Assembly (NCBI GenBank): GCA_964482325.1
Contig: CAYZXD010000020.1
Coordinates: 1-41,759 of the forward strand
Source: CAYZJV01 sp964482325
Lineage (GTDB): Bacteria > Spirochaetota > Spirochaetia > Sphaerochaetales > Sphaerochaetaceae
Reading direction: 5' to 3'
DNA: 41,759 nt
Positions 1 through 7,903 of the stretch are shown here, one piece after another. Each line of letters opens with the position of its first letter. The stretch's first letter is position 1. Under the pieces are notes generated by a model. That model saw only the letters and a program-made list of their open reading frames with translations. It did not search any database and had not been told where the DNA came from. Both the position numbers and the translations under genes were made by a program.

Positions 1-320
1 TATATCGGATTCAGCACCTAATTCTCGTTAGGTGTTTCGGGAAAGCAGGATTCATGCCAGACAATGATGAGGTTACGCAAAACAACGTTAGCTTTCTCCT
101 GACTCTGTACAGATTGCTACATAAGCATTGCAACAGTCTGGCTCCTTTACTACAAAAGAAGCCTCATGCAGAAACATCTTATCTTCCTACACTGTTTAGT
201 GAATCTGTACCTAGTCATCGTATCAATGGAATCGACTGCCAAGGGATTTCTCACATGAGGCAGAAAGAAAGATTACCCATGATTCTGGGAGAGAGAGGAG
301 TTGGGGGTGAGTAAAAAAGT
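1..320. other. Upstream stretch without a convincing gene
   Basis: The only long open frame here (54-314, plus, 86 codons) gives a peptide I do not recognise. It has no clear Shine-Dalgarno, and its base composition is more AT-rich than the neighbouring genes. A short hairpin lies at 15-34 (arms CACCTAA and TTAGGTG, loop TTCTCG) followed by only three T, so it may be the end of a transcript entering from the left. The stretch could hold a decayed gene, but nothing allows a firm call. Confidence 0.3.
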
Positions 321-358
321 AAGCAGTGCTTAGACTCAATTCACGGTACACACTGCTT
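311..358 (-). terminator. Candidate rho-independent terminator of the TPR lipoprotein gene
   Basis: An 8-bp perfect inverted repeat (CACTGCTT at 351-358, AAGCAGTG at 321-328) lies just beyond the stop of the minus-strand gene ending at 366. Read on the minus strand, the second arm is followed by AC and then six T (312-319). The 22-nt loop is long for a classical terminator, which lowers confidence. Confidence 0.5.
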
Positions 359-365
359 GAATCTA

Positions 366-1823
366 TCACAACAGATTTTTAATGCCGTTTGCTGCCAGTT
401 CGCCTGCCTTGAGATATCCGTATCCGCCATCTTTCTTTTCCTGCTCAATTAATGTACGTCCGGTGTAACTCAGCGCATTCATGATGGCAGAATTGATCTT
501 CGAACGTCGTATCGCTTCATCCAACGAAGGCCCAATCATAAAATAGGTATCACTTGGCTGGTGGTGTACCACCTCTATGGCGTAAAACAACTCTCTCCCA
601 CTTTCATTGGCAGCGAAGGTTGCAAAATCGGTATACTTATCGGTGAAGTACGCTATCCATTGAGTCTGATCGGTGGGATCCTGTACTTCAACAGGAATCG
701 CTATGCTCTCATAATCCCACCGCAGCGTACCAATTGCAGTATCGGTAACGGTATCGTCAACGGTACTCGTAACGAACCGGAGATTCTTCTTTCCTGTACC
801 CCCGAGATTCAACTCGCGCAGTCCCTCAGCATTCACATAACTGAACGTATAGGTATACGGTCCGGCAACCTCTTTCACATCATCTTCATAGATAGTCTTT
901 ACTCCCCCCTTCACATCGAACAGGCGAAATGATAGCGAGGTGTTGTGCTGATACCCTATGGTTTTCTTCACTCCGGAAAAGAGGGGAGCATCGGAAGGCA
1001 GTTGTACCGGAGTCTCGTTATTGATCTCCTCAAACCCCTGATAAGCATATACCTCCAAGACATAATCCCAACCCTCACCCATAGCAGTCATGATGGCAAT
1101 ATCGGTAGGGCCTACCATAGATTCCGGACCGGGAGTAAAATCTGCACGCGGTATCACCGTTACAAATCGGCTACTCCCGACTATGTCGGTAACATCGTCC
1201 AGCACTAATTGAGAAAAGTCTTTTACCCCGGATCCATAGGCTACAACAGCTAGAGTCACGGTAGCATCTGCTATGGTTTCTGTAATCAAGCCATCGATAT
1301 TCGGCAGATCAGGATTCCGATCTCGAGCTGTTTCATAAGCAGCAACAGCCTGCTTCAAACTGTCCCGATCACCCTGCTCCCGCAGGTTCTGCGCATAAGC
1401 AAACCAAAAGTCCCCTGCAACTATTCGTGCATCCTGTACCGCTTCCGTGAAATCTTCAATCTCGAGATCGATTCTCCCTGCATTACGTGCAATTGTATGC
1501 AGTTCCTGTAAACGAGCATATGCAGAATACACCTGATCAGCTGTCTGACGATCCTGTATTTGCTCATCACCTACCAATTGATTTTTATAATACAAAGTCC
1601 CCTCTGAGAAGACCTGAGGATACAGTGCCTCGGCTTCCGGGAACTCAGGATTCACAGCAAGTGCTCGAGAGAGGTACTGCAATGCAGTCACATATTCCTG
1701 TCTCTCATAGGCGGCAACCCCGCTTCGATAATCGCTCCCTCCCTGCGTGAACAAAGTACCACAGGAAGACAATACCATACACATTACGATTACGAGGACA
1801 ACTGATATGGTCGTTCTTTTCAT
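366..1823 (-). CDS. TPR-containing exported lipoprotein
   Basis: A 485-residue protein with a signal peptide of about 20 residues ending in the lipobox LSSC, so it should be lipidated on the following cysteine and held at the membrane facing the periplasm. Residues about 30-70 look like a tetratricopeptide repeat (SGVAAYERQEYVTALQYLSR), and a second helical block lies at about 100-180. The middle (about 185-275) alternates strands and helices in a way that faintly recalls the CsgG/LpoB fold, but I cannot confirm this. The C-terminus is helical. An AAGGGG sequence 6 nt before the ATG supports the start. It is a single-gene unit with intergenic DNA on both sides. No specific function can be assigned. 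Confidence 0.75.
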   Translation of the reverse strand: MKRTTISVVLVIVMCMVLSSCGTLFTQGGSDYRSGVAAYERQEYVTALQYLSRALAVNPEFPEAEALYPQVFSEGTLYYKNQLVGDEQIQDRQTADQVYSAYARLQELHTIARNAGRIDLEIEDFTEAVQDARIVAGDFWFAYAQNLREQGDRDSLKQAVAAYETARDRNPDLPNIDGLITETIADATVTLAVVAYGSGVKDFSQLVLDDVTDIVGSSRFVTVIPRADFTPGPESMVGPTDIAIMTAMGEGWDYVLEVYAYQGFEEINNETPVQLPSDAPLFSGVKKTIGYQHNTSLSFRLFDVKGGVKTIYEDDVKEVAGPYTYTFSYVNAEGLRELNLGGTGKKNLRFVTSTVDDTVTDTAIGTLRWDYESIAIPVEVQDPTDQTQWIAYFTDKYTDFATFAANESGRELFYAIEVVHHQPSDTYFMIGPSLDEAIRRSKINSAIMNALSYTGRTLIEQEKKDGGYGYLKAGELAANGIKNLL

Positions 1824-2133
1824 ACTTACCCCTTTTTGAATACCAGATAAAGTAACGCATCACCGCACAGCCTTGATTGGAAAATGCACGGTATACATCT
1901 ATTCACGATGTATGTTACACAGACGGACTCTTATAACATCTGTCTTATGCTTGGAGCACGTTTAACCCTTATCATAAATGGATAGATACTCATCTACAAG
2001 GGGAAATTTTATTATGTTATAGCATAAATGATTATGTACTTTTACAAAACAAAGCCTTTTATGTCAGAGCAATTGTAGAGGAACTACCATGATTTTTTGA
2101 GATTCTAGTTATCTGTATCGTATAAGAATTGAA
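1824..2133. other. 310-bp intergenic region upstream of the TPR lipoprotein gene
   Basis: This AT-rich gap separates the end of the his/CDF operon from the lipoprotein gene and must hold the latter's promoter. I see an inverted repeat at 1893-1913 (arms ATACATC and GATGTAT, 7-nt loop) and a smaller one at 2012-2027 (TTATG and CATAA). No sigma-70 promoter with good spacing stands out on the minus strand, and I find no T-run terminator for the CDF gene. No open frame here looks like a gene. Confidence 0.4.
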
Positions 2134-3072
2134 TCAGTTCTTTTCGGTTGCCCTGATCACGGGATTTCTCTGACAGCCATTGCAGAATTCTGCATCTCCC
2201 GAGCAAGGATTCACGTGAACCATGACATGCCGGACCTTGGGAAAATCTCGTTCAATCCGCATATGCACCTCTTCTGCAACTGCGTGTGCCTCATATAGAG
2301 GCATGTACCGGCAACAACAGATTTCCACATCGATATAATAACCCGACCCAACGCTCCTTGTGCGCAGCAGATCAATACGCTGAACCTGAGGATTGATCAT
2401 GATGGCCTGTTCTAATGCGCCCTCAGTCCGTTTATCCACCGATACATCCATCAGCACATTTACTGCAGAGGAAAAGACCAAGATTGCCGTACGGAAGATG
2501 AGCAGTGCAATCACGACCGATGCAATCGGATCAAGGACTGGGATTCCGGCACGGGCACCGACAATACCGATCAAAGCCCCTGCTGATGAAAGAGCATCTG
2601 AAAGATGATCTGCTGACAGTGCCTTCAATGCATTAAGGCCGCTTTCGTTTGCCTCTCTGCGGGTATAGAAGAAAAGCGCAAGTTTAACTGCAATGGAGAG
2701 TATCGCACCGACGAGGGGAAGCAAAGAAGGGACAAGCAATTCTTCCGGATGAAGAATCTGCAGAACGCCTCGATATCCAATACCGATAGCAGTACCCAGG
2801 ATAACGATAGCAAGGATCACTGATACAATGCTTTCTGCTTTATCATGACCGTACGGATGCTTGGTATCAGCTTTGCGGTCACTTGCAGCTACTCCACCCA
2901 TTACCACCGAGTAACTGATCACATCACTCAGTGAGTTCACTCCATCACTCACAAGAGCAGCAGATCGTCCGAAGAAACCAAACGTGAGTTTCATCAGCGA
3001 GAGAGCGATACTCGCAATGATTGATACCAGCGAGGCTTTCATCCCTCTGCGGGCATGGTCACTTTGGTTCAT
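2134..3072 (-). CDS. Cation diffusion facilitator, likely Mn-type exporter, last gene of the his operon
   Basis: A 312-residue CDF transporter that exports divalent metal in exchange for protons. It has about six membrane helices in residues 14-205 and a cytoplasmic ferredoxin-like domain after that. The metal site is visible: N46 and D50 in TM2 (SDGVNSLSD) and D155 and D159 in TM5 (SADHLSD). This ND-DD quartet is the arrangement reported for bacterial manganese CDFs such as MntE, whereas zinc members usually carry histidines, so manganese is the best guess. The C-terminal domain has a CCC run (about 252-254) and a CX6CX2C tail (about 290-300), which is unusual and could bind metal. The start lies 2 nt after the hisIE stop, so it is probably translated from the his mRNA. 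Confidence 0.85.
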   Translation of the reverse strand: MNQSDHARRGMKASLVSIIASIALSLMKLTFGFFGRSAALVSDGVNSLSDVISYSVVMGGVAASDRKADTKHPYGHDKAESIVSVILAIVILGTAIGIGYRGVLQILHPEELLVPSLLPLVGAILSIAVKLALFFYTRREANESGLNALKALSADHLSDALSSAGALIGIVGARAGIPVLDPIASVVIALLIFRTAILVFSSAVNVLMDVSVDKRTEGALEQAIMINPQVQRIDLLRTRSVGSGYYIDVEICCCRYMPLYEAHAVAEEVHMRIERDFPKVRHVMVHVNPCSGDAEFCNGCQRNPVIRATEKN

Positions 3073-3074
3073 GG

Positions 3075-3683
3075 CTATCGGGAATGTCTCCCTTTCAGGA
3101 CTGCCACGACTTCTTCAAGACGAATATTCTTCTGCGCGAGCAATACGAGGAAATGGTACATGAGATCGGCAGCTTCACCGAGAAACAGACTCTTGTTCTC
3201 GTCTTTCGCTTCGATGACCAGCTCAACAGCCTCTTCTCCCACTTTCTGAGCAATTTTGTTGATACCCCGAGAGAACAGATGATTTGTATAGGAACCTTCG
3301 ATCGGATGTTCTCTTCGATCAATGACCACTTGCTCAAGATAGAGCAGGAATTCGCTGCTGGTCATGAGATCGGGATCGTTTTCCTCGTCGAAACAGGTAT
3401 CACGACCTGTATGACAGACGGGTCCTGAAGGGATGGCTTTTACCAGGATGGTATCATGATCACAATCAATAAGTATTTCACGTACCGTCAGATAATTACC
3501 ACTGGTCTCCCCTTTCGTCCACAGGGTTTCTCTGCTCCGTGAATAGAAGGTCACCAACCCTCGTTCCTGGGTAGTGGTGAAAGCCTCCTCGTTCATATAC
3601 CCCAACATGAGCACTCGACGGGTCACGGCATCCTGCACAATTGCCGGAACAAGGCCATTCCCTTTGTTAAAATCTACCTGCAT
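3075..3683 (-). CDS. hisIE: Bifunctional phosphoribosyl-AMP cyclohydrolase / phosphoribosyl-ATP pyrophosphatase
   Basis: A 202-residue fusion catalysing steps 2 and 3 of histidine synthesis in the cytoplasm. Residues 1 to about 110 are the HisI cyclohydrolase, with the CDHD motif (C74-D77) and the zinc cysteines C90 and C97. Residues about 115-202 are the all-helical HisE pyrophosphatase, with EEAVEL and EAADLMYH motifs. The HisI-HisE order and the length match enterobacterial HisIE. A GGAGG lies 6-10 nt before the ATG. It sits 15 nt after hisF and 2 nt before the CDF gene. Confidence 0.96.
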   Translation of the reverse strand: MQVDFNKGNGLVPAIVQDAVTRRVLMLGYMNEEAFTTTQERGLVTFYSRSRETLWTKGETSGNYLTVREILIDCDHDTILVKAIPSGPVCHTGRDTCFDEENDPDLMTSSEFLLYLEQVVIDRREHPIEGSYTNHLFSRGINKIAQKVGEEAVELVIEAKDENKSLFLGEAADLMYHFLVLLAQKNIRLEEVVAVLKGRHSR

Positions 3684-3698
3684 GAAACTTCCTCCACC

Positions 3699-4481
3699 TT
3701 AACGATTCAGGCGTATAGGTATACCACGATCTGAAAGAAAAATCTTCAGTTCCGGAATGTTGATCTCACGGAAATGAAAAATTGAAGCAGCAAGAGCTGC
3801 ATCAGCACCTCCGGTGGTGAACACATCCACAAAGTGCTCCATGTTCCCGGCCCCACCAGAAGCAATGATAGGAACAGTCAGATTGTCACTGAAACGACGG
3901 GTAAGTTCAAGAGCAAAACCGCCCTTCGTACCATCATGATCCATAGAAGTGAGCAATATTTCTCCAGCACCCCGATCTTCGGCTTCTTGAGCCCACCCAA
4001 GAGCCTCTTTTTCCACCGGAATTCTTCCACCGGCAATAGTCACTTCCCATCCGGGAACATTTCCCACGGTGAATCGTTCATTACTGCGGACATCAATGGC
4101 ACAGACAACACACTGAGAACCAAATTCCCGTGCTAATTCATCGATGATTGCCGGATTTTTCACCGCCATACTGTTTACCGATATTTTATCTGCACCGGAT
4201 TCCAGAAGGGCCCCAACATCCCGGACACTCCGGATACCGCCTCCAACCGTAAAGGGTATATCGATCACTTCGCTGATCCGCTTCACCAACGCAGTGAACG
4301 TACCGCGATTCTCAACTGTTGCCGTGATATCGAGGAAGGTCAGTTCATCTGCTCCCTGCTGTGCATATAATTGCGCAAGTTCAACTGCATCTCCTGCATC
4401 CCGCAGGTTGATAAAATTCACCCCTTTCACCGTTCTTCCATCACGTACATCAAGACAGGGAATAATCCGTTTGGCTAACAT
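3699..4481 (-). CDS. hisF: Imidazole glycerol phosphate synthase, cyclase subunit
   Basis: HisF is the (beta/alpha)8 cyclase that takes ammonia from HisH and turns PRFAR into imidazole glycerol phosphate and AICAR. I chose the internal ATG at 4481 (MLAKRIIPCLDV) over the ATG at 4517. It has GGAAAGGAG 8 nt upstream, matches the family N-terminus, and gives 260 residues. Catalytic D11 is in CLDVRDG and the second aspartate is in CAIDVRS. Phosphate-binding glycine loops (GGGIRS, ASGGAG) are present. It starts 4 nt after hisA ends. Confidence 0.96.
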   Translation of the reverse strand: MLAKRIIPCLDVRDGRTVKGVNFINLRDAGDAVELAQLYAQQGADELTFLDITATVENRGTFTALVKRISEVIDIPFTVGGGIRSVRDVGALLESGADKISVNSMAVKNPAIIDELAREFGSQCVVCAIDVRSNERFTVGNVPGWEVTIAGGRIPVEKEALGWAQEAEDRGAGEILLTSMDHDGTKGGFALELTRRFSDNLTVPIIASGGAGNMEHFVDVFTTGGADAALAASIFHFREINIPELKIFLSDRGIPIRLNR

Positions 4482-4485
4482 GGTC

Positions 4486-5226
4486 TCAACTCCTTTCCTG
4501 CTGCCATCGGGCGACATCTATAGGGGTGAGCTCTCCTTCATAGAGCGCTTTCCCGATAATGGCACCCGATAATCCTGCTGATGACAGCTCATCAAGATCC
4601 TTGAGATTCCGAATCCCACCGCTTGCAATGAGGTGTAGGGGATACCCCTGTTGCTGTGCCTTTTCGATGAGCTTCCGGTACAACGACAGAGCCGGTCCAC
4701 TCAGCATACCATCGCGTTCTATTTCGGTACTGACCACCATGGTAAAGCCCGCTTCCAGATAGGAGACAATAAAAGAATCGACGCTCAGGTCAGTAGTCGT
4801 TTCCCACCCGCTTACCGCAATATTACCCCCGCGGCAATCGGCTCCAAGAATCAGACGTTCGGGACCCCATTGCTGCAATAGCTCAAGGGTGAGCTCGCGA
4901 TCTTTGGCCGCCAACGTACCGAGGGTGGCCATGTGTGCACCGGCGGAAAATACCGCACTGATATCGTCGGCACTTTTCAGACCTCCTCCGACATCTATCA
5001 CCAATGGCGTATGCTGTGCAATCTCTTCAATAATGCGAAGATTCACGACATGATGCGCCCGAGCTCCATCCAGATCAACCAGATGGAGTCGCTCTAATCC
5101 TGCATCAGCAAATCGTTTCGCCATCTCCAACGGAGATACTTCATATACCCGTTTCTGATCGTAATCACCCATACGAAGACGTACACACGACCCATTGATG
5201 ATATCCATGGCGGCAATTACCTGCAC
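4486..5226 (-). CDS. hisA: ProFAR isomerase
   Basis: A 246-residue (beta/alpha)8 enzyme that isomerises ProFAR to PRFAR. The active-site aspartate is D8 (AAMDIINGS), and the second catalytic region is IERDGM. The loops DVGGGLKS and ASGGIRN match the paired phosphate sites. The initiation codon is GTG with AAGGAGGAAG upstream, inside the end of hisH, giving a 10-nt overlap that suggests translational coupling. Confidence 0.95.
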   Translation of the reverse strand: MQVIAAMDIINGSCVRLRMGDYDQKRVYEVSPLEMAKRFADAGLERLHLVDLDGARAHHVVNLRIIEEIAQHTPLVIDVGGGLKSADDISAVFSAGAHMATLGTLAAKDRELTLELLQQWGPERLILGADCRGGNIAVSGWETTTDLSVDSFIVSYLEAGFTMVVSTEIERDGMLSGPALSLYRKLIEKAQQQGYPLHLIASGGIRNLKDLDELSSAGLSGAIIGKALYEGELTPIDVARWQQERS

Positions 5227-5831
5227 AACACTTCCTCCTTCAGCTCCAGAAAGTTCTTCAGAATCTGCGCTCCCACTGCGCCACTTTTTTCAGGATGGAA
5301 TTGCACCCCTCGAAAATTTCTACTGCCCAGGGCAGCACTGAAAGTCGTAGTGCCGTAGGTACATCCGGCAATGGTTTCTCTACTTCGGGGGACATAATAG
5401 GAATGGACAAAATAGACCCACGGATCAGAGGGAAGACCGAAAAAGAGCGGATCATCGGCGCAGTCAAGCGTGTTCCATCCCATGTGCGGGATTTTAATTG
5501 ATCCATCAGCAATAAATTTCTGCACGTGACTGTCATACATACCTAAGCAGGGAGTGCTGCGCTCTTCACTGTGGCTGCACATCAGCTGCATACCGAGACA
5601 AATACCGAGAAACGGCTGTTCAAGTGACCTCAGCACCGCATCAAGTTCCGTTTCCCGTAAATACTGCATCGCAGATGCAGCCTCTCCAACCCCCGGGAAA
5701 ATAACCCGATGTGCATTTCGCAATACCGAAGGGTCATCACTCACCGTCGCTTCAATGCCAAGTCGCTTGAGTGCGCAGTACACTGATCGAATATTTCCTG
5801 CGTTGTATTTCACAATAACAATCTCAGCCAT
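5217..5831 (-). CDS. hisH: Imidazole glycerol phosphate synthase, glutaminase subunit
   Basis: HisH is a class I glutamine amidotransferase that feeds ammonia to HisF. The start is taken as the ATG at 5831 (MAEIVIVKYNAGN), one base after the hisB stop. The open frame extends 33 codons further upstream, but only as a shadow of hisB. With this start the protein has 204 residues. The triad is C78 (GICLGMQ), H179 and E181 (QFHPEKSG), and PHMGWN is also conserved. It overlaps hisA by 10 nt. Confidence 0.95.
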   Translation of the reverse strand: MAEIVIVKYNAGNIRSVYCALKRLGIEATVSDDPSVLRNAHRVIFPGVGEAASAMQYLRETELDAVLRSLEQPFLGICLGMQLMCSHSEERSTPCLGMYDSHVQKFIADGSIKIPHMGWNTLDCADDPLFFGLPSDPWVYFVHSYYVPRSRETIAGCTYGTTTFSAALGSRNFRGVQFHPEKSGAVGAQILKNFLELKEEVLCR

Positions 5832-5832
5832 G

Positions 5833-6819
5833 TCAGAGTGTCCCCTTGGTCGAGGGAAGATCGGTATTCCCTGCCCGACGAAATACGGCCTTACCCAGGG
5901 CACGGGCGAAGGCTTTAAACAGCGCTTCACTTTGATGATGGGCGTTACCGGAATTTACTTTCATATGTAGATTGCACTTTGCCTCATCACTGAACGATTT
6001 AAAGAAGTGAAAGAGTAATTCGGTGGGAAAGGTTCCGACATATTCTCGTGTGAAAGCAACATCCCAAACGAACCAGGGTCGACCGGAAAAATCGAGAGCG
6101 ACCTCGGCAAGACACTCGTCCATCGGGAGGAGCTCAAACCCATATCGGTTGATCCCCCGCTTATCACCCAGAGCTTTCCTGAATGCTTCACCCAATACCA
6201 AAGCACTATCTTCAACCGTATGATGTTCATCTACAGCAAGATCACCCTTGCAGATAAGTTGCATATCAAATCGTCCATGGCGCGCAATCTGCTCCAGCAT
6301 ATGATCAAAAAAAGGAAGCCCGGTATCGATTGTGGCAATTCCGGTTCCGTCAAGATTAAGATCTAGGGAAATGGCGGTTTCTCCCGTCTTCCGTGTAGTC
6401 GCTGCGAGCCGGTCAGGTTGCTCAAGATACCCAAGAAACCGCTCCTGGAGATCAGGCCAATTCGTAAAGACAACGGGTTCGGCATTGAGAGCCTGAGCCG
6501 CATCCTGCGGATCACCGGCTACAATAAAGGAGGCTATCACATTCTCTGTCCTGTGATGTTGCCGGATATCTTCCCACGTCCCACCGTCATCGATCACAAT
6601 ACCCTGTCGACGTAACAATGCAGTGATACTTGGTACACGGTACCGATCTTCTCCGAACAGTACTAAGTGATAGCTTCCTGCTCGTGATATCCGATGAAGC
6701 GTGATGAACACCCGCTCGGTCCAGGATGATAGATGAGCATCATCACGTACTGATTCGGTCAGAATGGGTCCGGCTACATCAATGTAGATGACCGGCTTTT
6801 CGTTACTGCTTCTCTGCAT
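5833..6819 (-). CDS. hisB: HisB: intact IGP dehydratase fused to a degenerate histidinol-phosphatase domain
   Basis: A 328-residue protein with the architecture of enterobacterial bifunctional HisB. Residues about 138-328 are a normal imidazoleglycerol-phosphate dehydratase, with metal motifs FDHMLEQ (171-177), DEHHTVED (197-204) and HHQSE (294-298). Residues 9-135 align by eye with the HAD phosphatase half but look catalytically dead. The DxDGT motif is D14-V-A16-G-P18, so the acid/base aspartate is alanine. The zinc-binding cysteines and the CRKP lysine are missing. Only a rough motif IV (GDPQD, 102-106) and the linker NWPDLQERF persist. The start at 6819 has GGAG 8 nt upstream and overlaps hisC by 17 nt. 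The dehydratase call is firm; loss of phosphatase activity is inferred. Confidence 0.92.
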   Translation of the reverse strand: MQRSSNEKPVIYIDVAGPILTESVRDDAHLSSWTERVFITLHRISRAGSYHLVLFGEDRYRVPSITALLRRQGIVIDDGGTWEDIRQHHRTENVIASFIVAGDPQDAAQALNAEPVVFTNWPDLQERFLGYLEQPDRLAATTRKTGETAISLDLNLDGTGIATIDTGLPFFDHMLEQIARHGRFDMQLICKGDLAVDEHHTVEDSALVLGEAFRKALGDKRGINRYGFELLPMDECLAEVALDFSGRPWFVWDVAFTREYVGTFPTELLFHFFKSFSDEAKCNLHMKVNSGNAHHQSEALFKAFARALGKAVFRRAGNTDLPSTKGTL

Positions 6820-7903
6820 CGGGAAACTCCATGTTCTGCATCGCTTCAATAAGAATATCGTTCTCCTGAACGCTGCCGATTGTAATGCGAACACAGCCAA
6901 AACAACCTCTGACTGTCGAACGGTTTCGGATAATTATTCCCTGCTTTCTCAGTTTATCGCACAGCAGATTCGCCTCGGTAACCCGCACCAGAAGAAAGTT
7001 TGCATCGCTCGGGAACACCTTTTCCACATAGGGCAGCTGCACCAACCGTTTGGCCACCCGCTTCCGTTCTTCTAGCGTATCTGCAATTGCTAACCGTACT
7101 GCCGGCGCCTGATCCAGAGCAGCTATAGCCAGTTGCTGGGCGACGCCACTGAGGTTATAGGGATATTTCACCTTATGCATCGCTGATACGATTTGGGGAT
7201 CAGCGACCGTAAAGCCTACCCGTACATTAGCCAGTCCCCACGCTTTCGAGAGGGTACGAAGAACCACCAGACGAGGACATCGGTCAATCAATGTGGCCGC
7301 TGAGGGGCCATCAGCGTAATCCCGGTAAGCCTCGTCCACTATCGTAATACCGTTAAATCGGTTGGCTACCATCTCAATCTGATCCAATGGAAAACTATTT
7401 CCCGAAGGATTATTCGGTGAACAGATGAATAACATTTTATGCATACCCGTCTGTGGAGTGCCATTATTCACCAGGTGACAGACTGCATCCATTTTCTGTA
7501 AATCGAATGAAAAATCATCACGTAACGGACAATGTGATACCCCGACATCATGGATATGGGCAAAAACTTCGTACGCTCCGTACGTTGGACTCATCAGCAG
7601 TACCCGATCCTTCCCGGGAGTACAGAAGATACGAAACAGCACATCTATCATCTCATCACTGCCATTGCCGACCACTAGTCGCTCAGCTGGCAGGGAAAAA
7701 ACCTGAGCCAGTTTTTGTTTTACACCTTCATGCTGAGGATCGGGATACCGGTTCAGTGAACGACCTCCGAGAAAATCCTGCCAGTTCTCATTGGCATCGA
7801 GAAACACCGAGGCGTCACCGGTAAATTCGTTTCTTGCTGATGAGTAGGGAACCAACGAAACAATATTTGATCGCATCAGCTCCTGTACCGAATAATCCTT
7901 CAT
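6803..7903 (-). CDS. hisC: Histidinol-phosphate aminotransferase
   Basis: A 366-residue class II PLP aminotransferase that makes histidinol phosphate from imidazole acetol phosphate and glutamate. The Schiff-base lysine is K220 (TLSKAWGLA). CSPNNPSG (about 161-168), the PLP-binding VDEAY (189-193) and the C-terminal GCVRITIG are present. The N-terminus (NIVSLVPYSSAR) aligns with E. coli HisC from residue 1, supporting the ATG at 7903, which has AAGGA 7 nt upstream. It overlaps hisD by 4 nt (ATGA). Confidence 0.95.
   Translation of the reverse strand: MKDYSVQELMRSNIVSLVPYSSARNEFTGDASVFLDANENWQDFLGGRSLNRYPDPQHEGVKQKLAQVFSLPAERLVVGNGSDEMIDVLFRIFCTPGKDRVLLMSPTYGAYEVFAHIHDVGVSHCPLRDDFSFDLQKMDAVCHLVNNGTPQTGMHKMLFICSPNNPSGNSFPLDQIEMVANRFNGITIVDEAYRDYADGPSAATLIDRCPRLVVLRTLSKAWGLANVRVGFTVADPQIVSAMHKVKYPYNLSGVAQQLAIAALDQAPAVRLAIADTLEERKRVAKRLVQLPYVEKVFPSDANFLLVRVTEANLLCDKLRKQGIIIRNRSTVRGCFGCVRITIGSVQENDILIEAMQNMEFPDAEKQ

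Noticed and set aside
15..34. Hairpin as an intrinsic terminator
   Set aside because: Seven-bp stem but only three T afterwards, and the upstream gene is outside the window.
54..314. 86-codon plus-strand open frame
   Set aside because: No recognisable family, no clear Shine-Dalgarno and no promoter; kept only as part of the described left-end stretch.
2040..2133. Terminator after the CDF gene
   Set aside because: Short repeats exist (GATTC/GAATC) but none is followed by a T-run on the minus strand.
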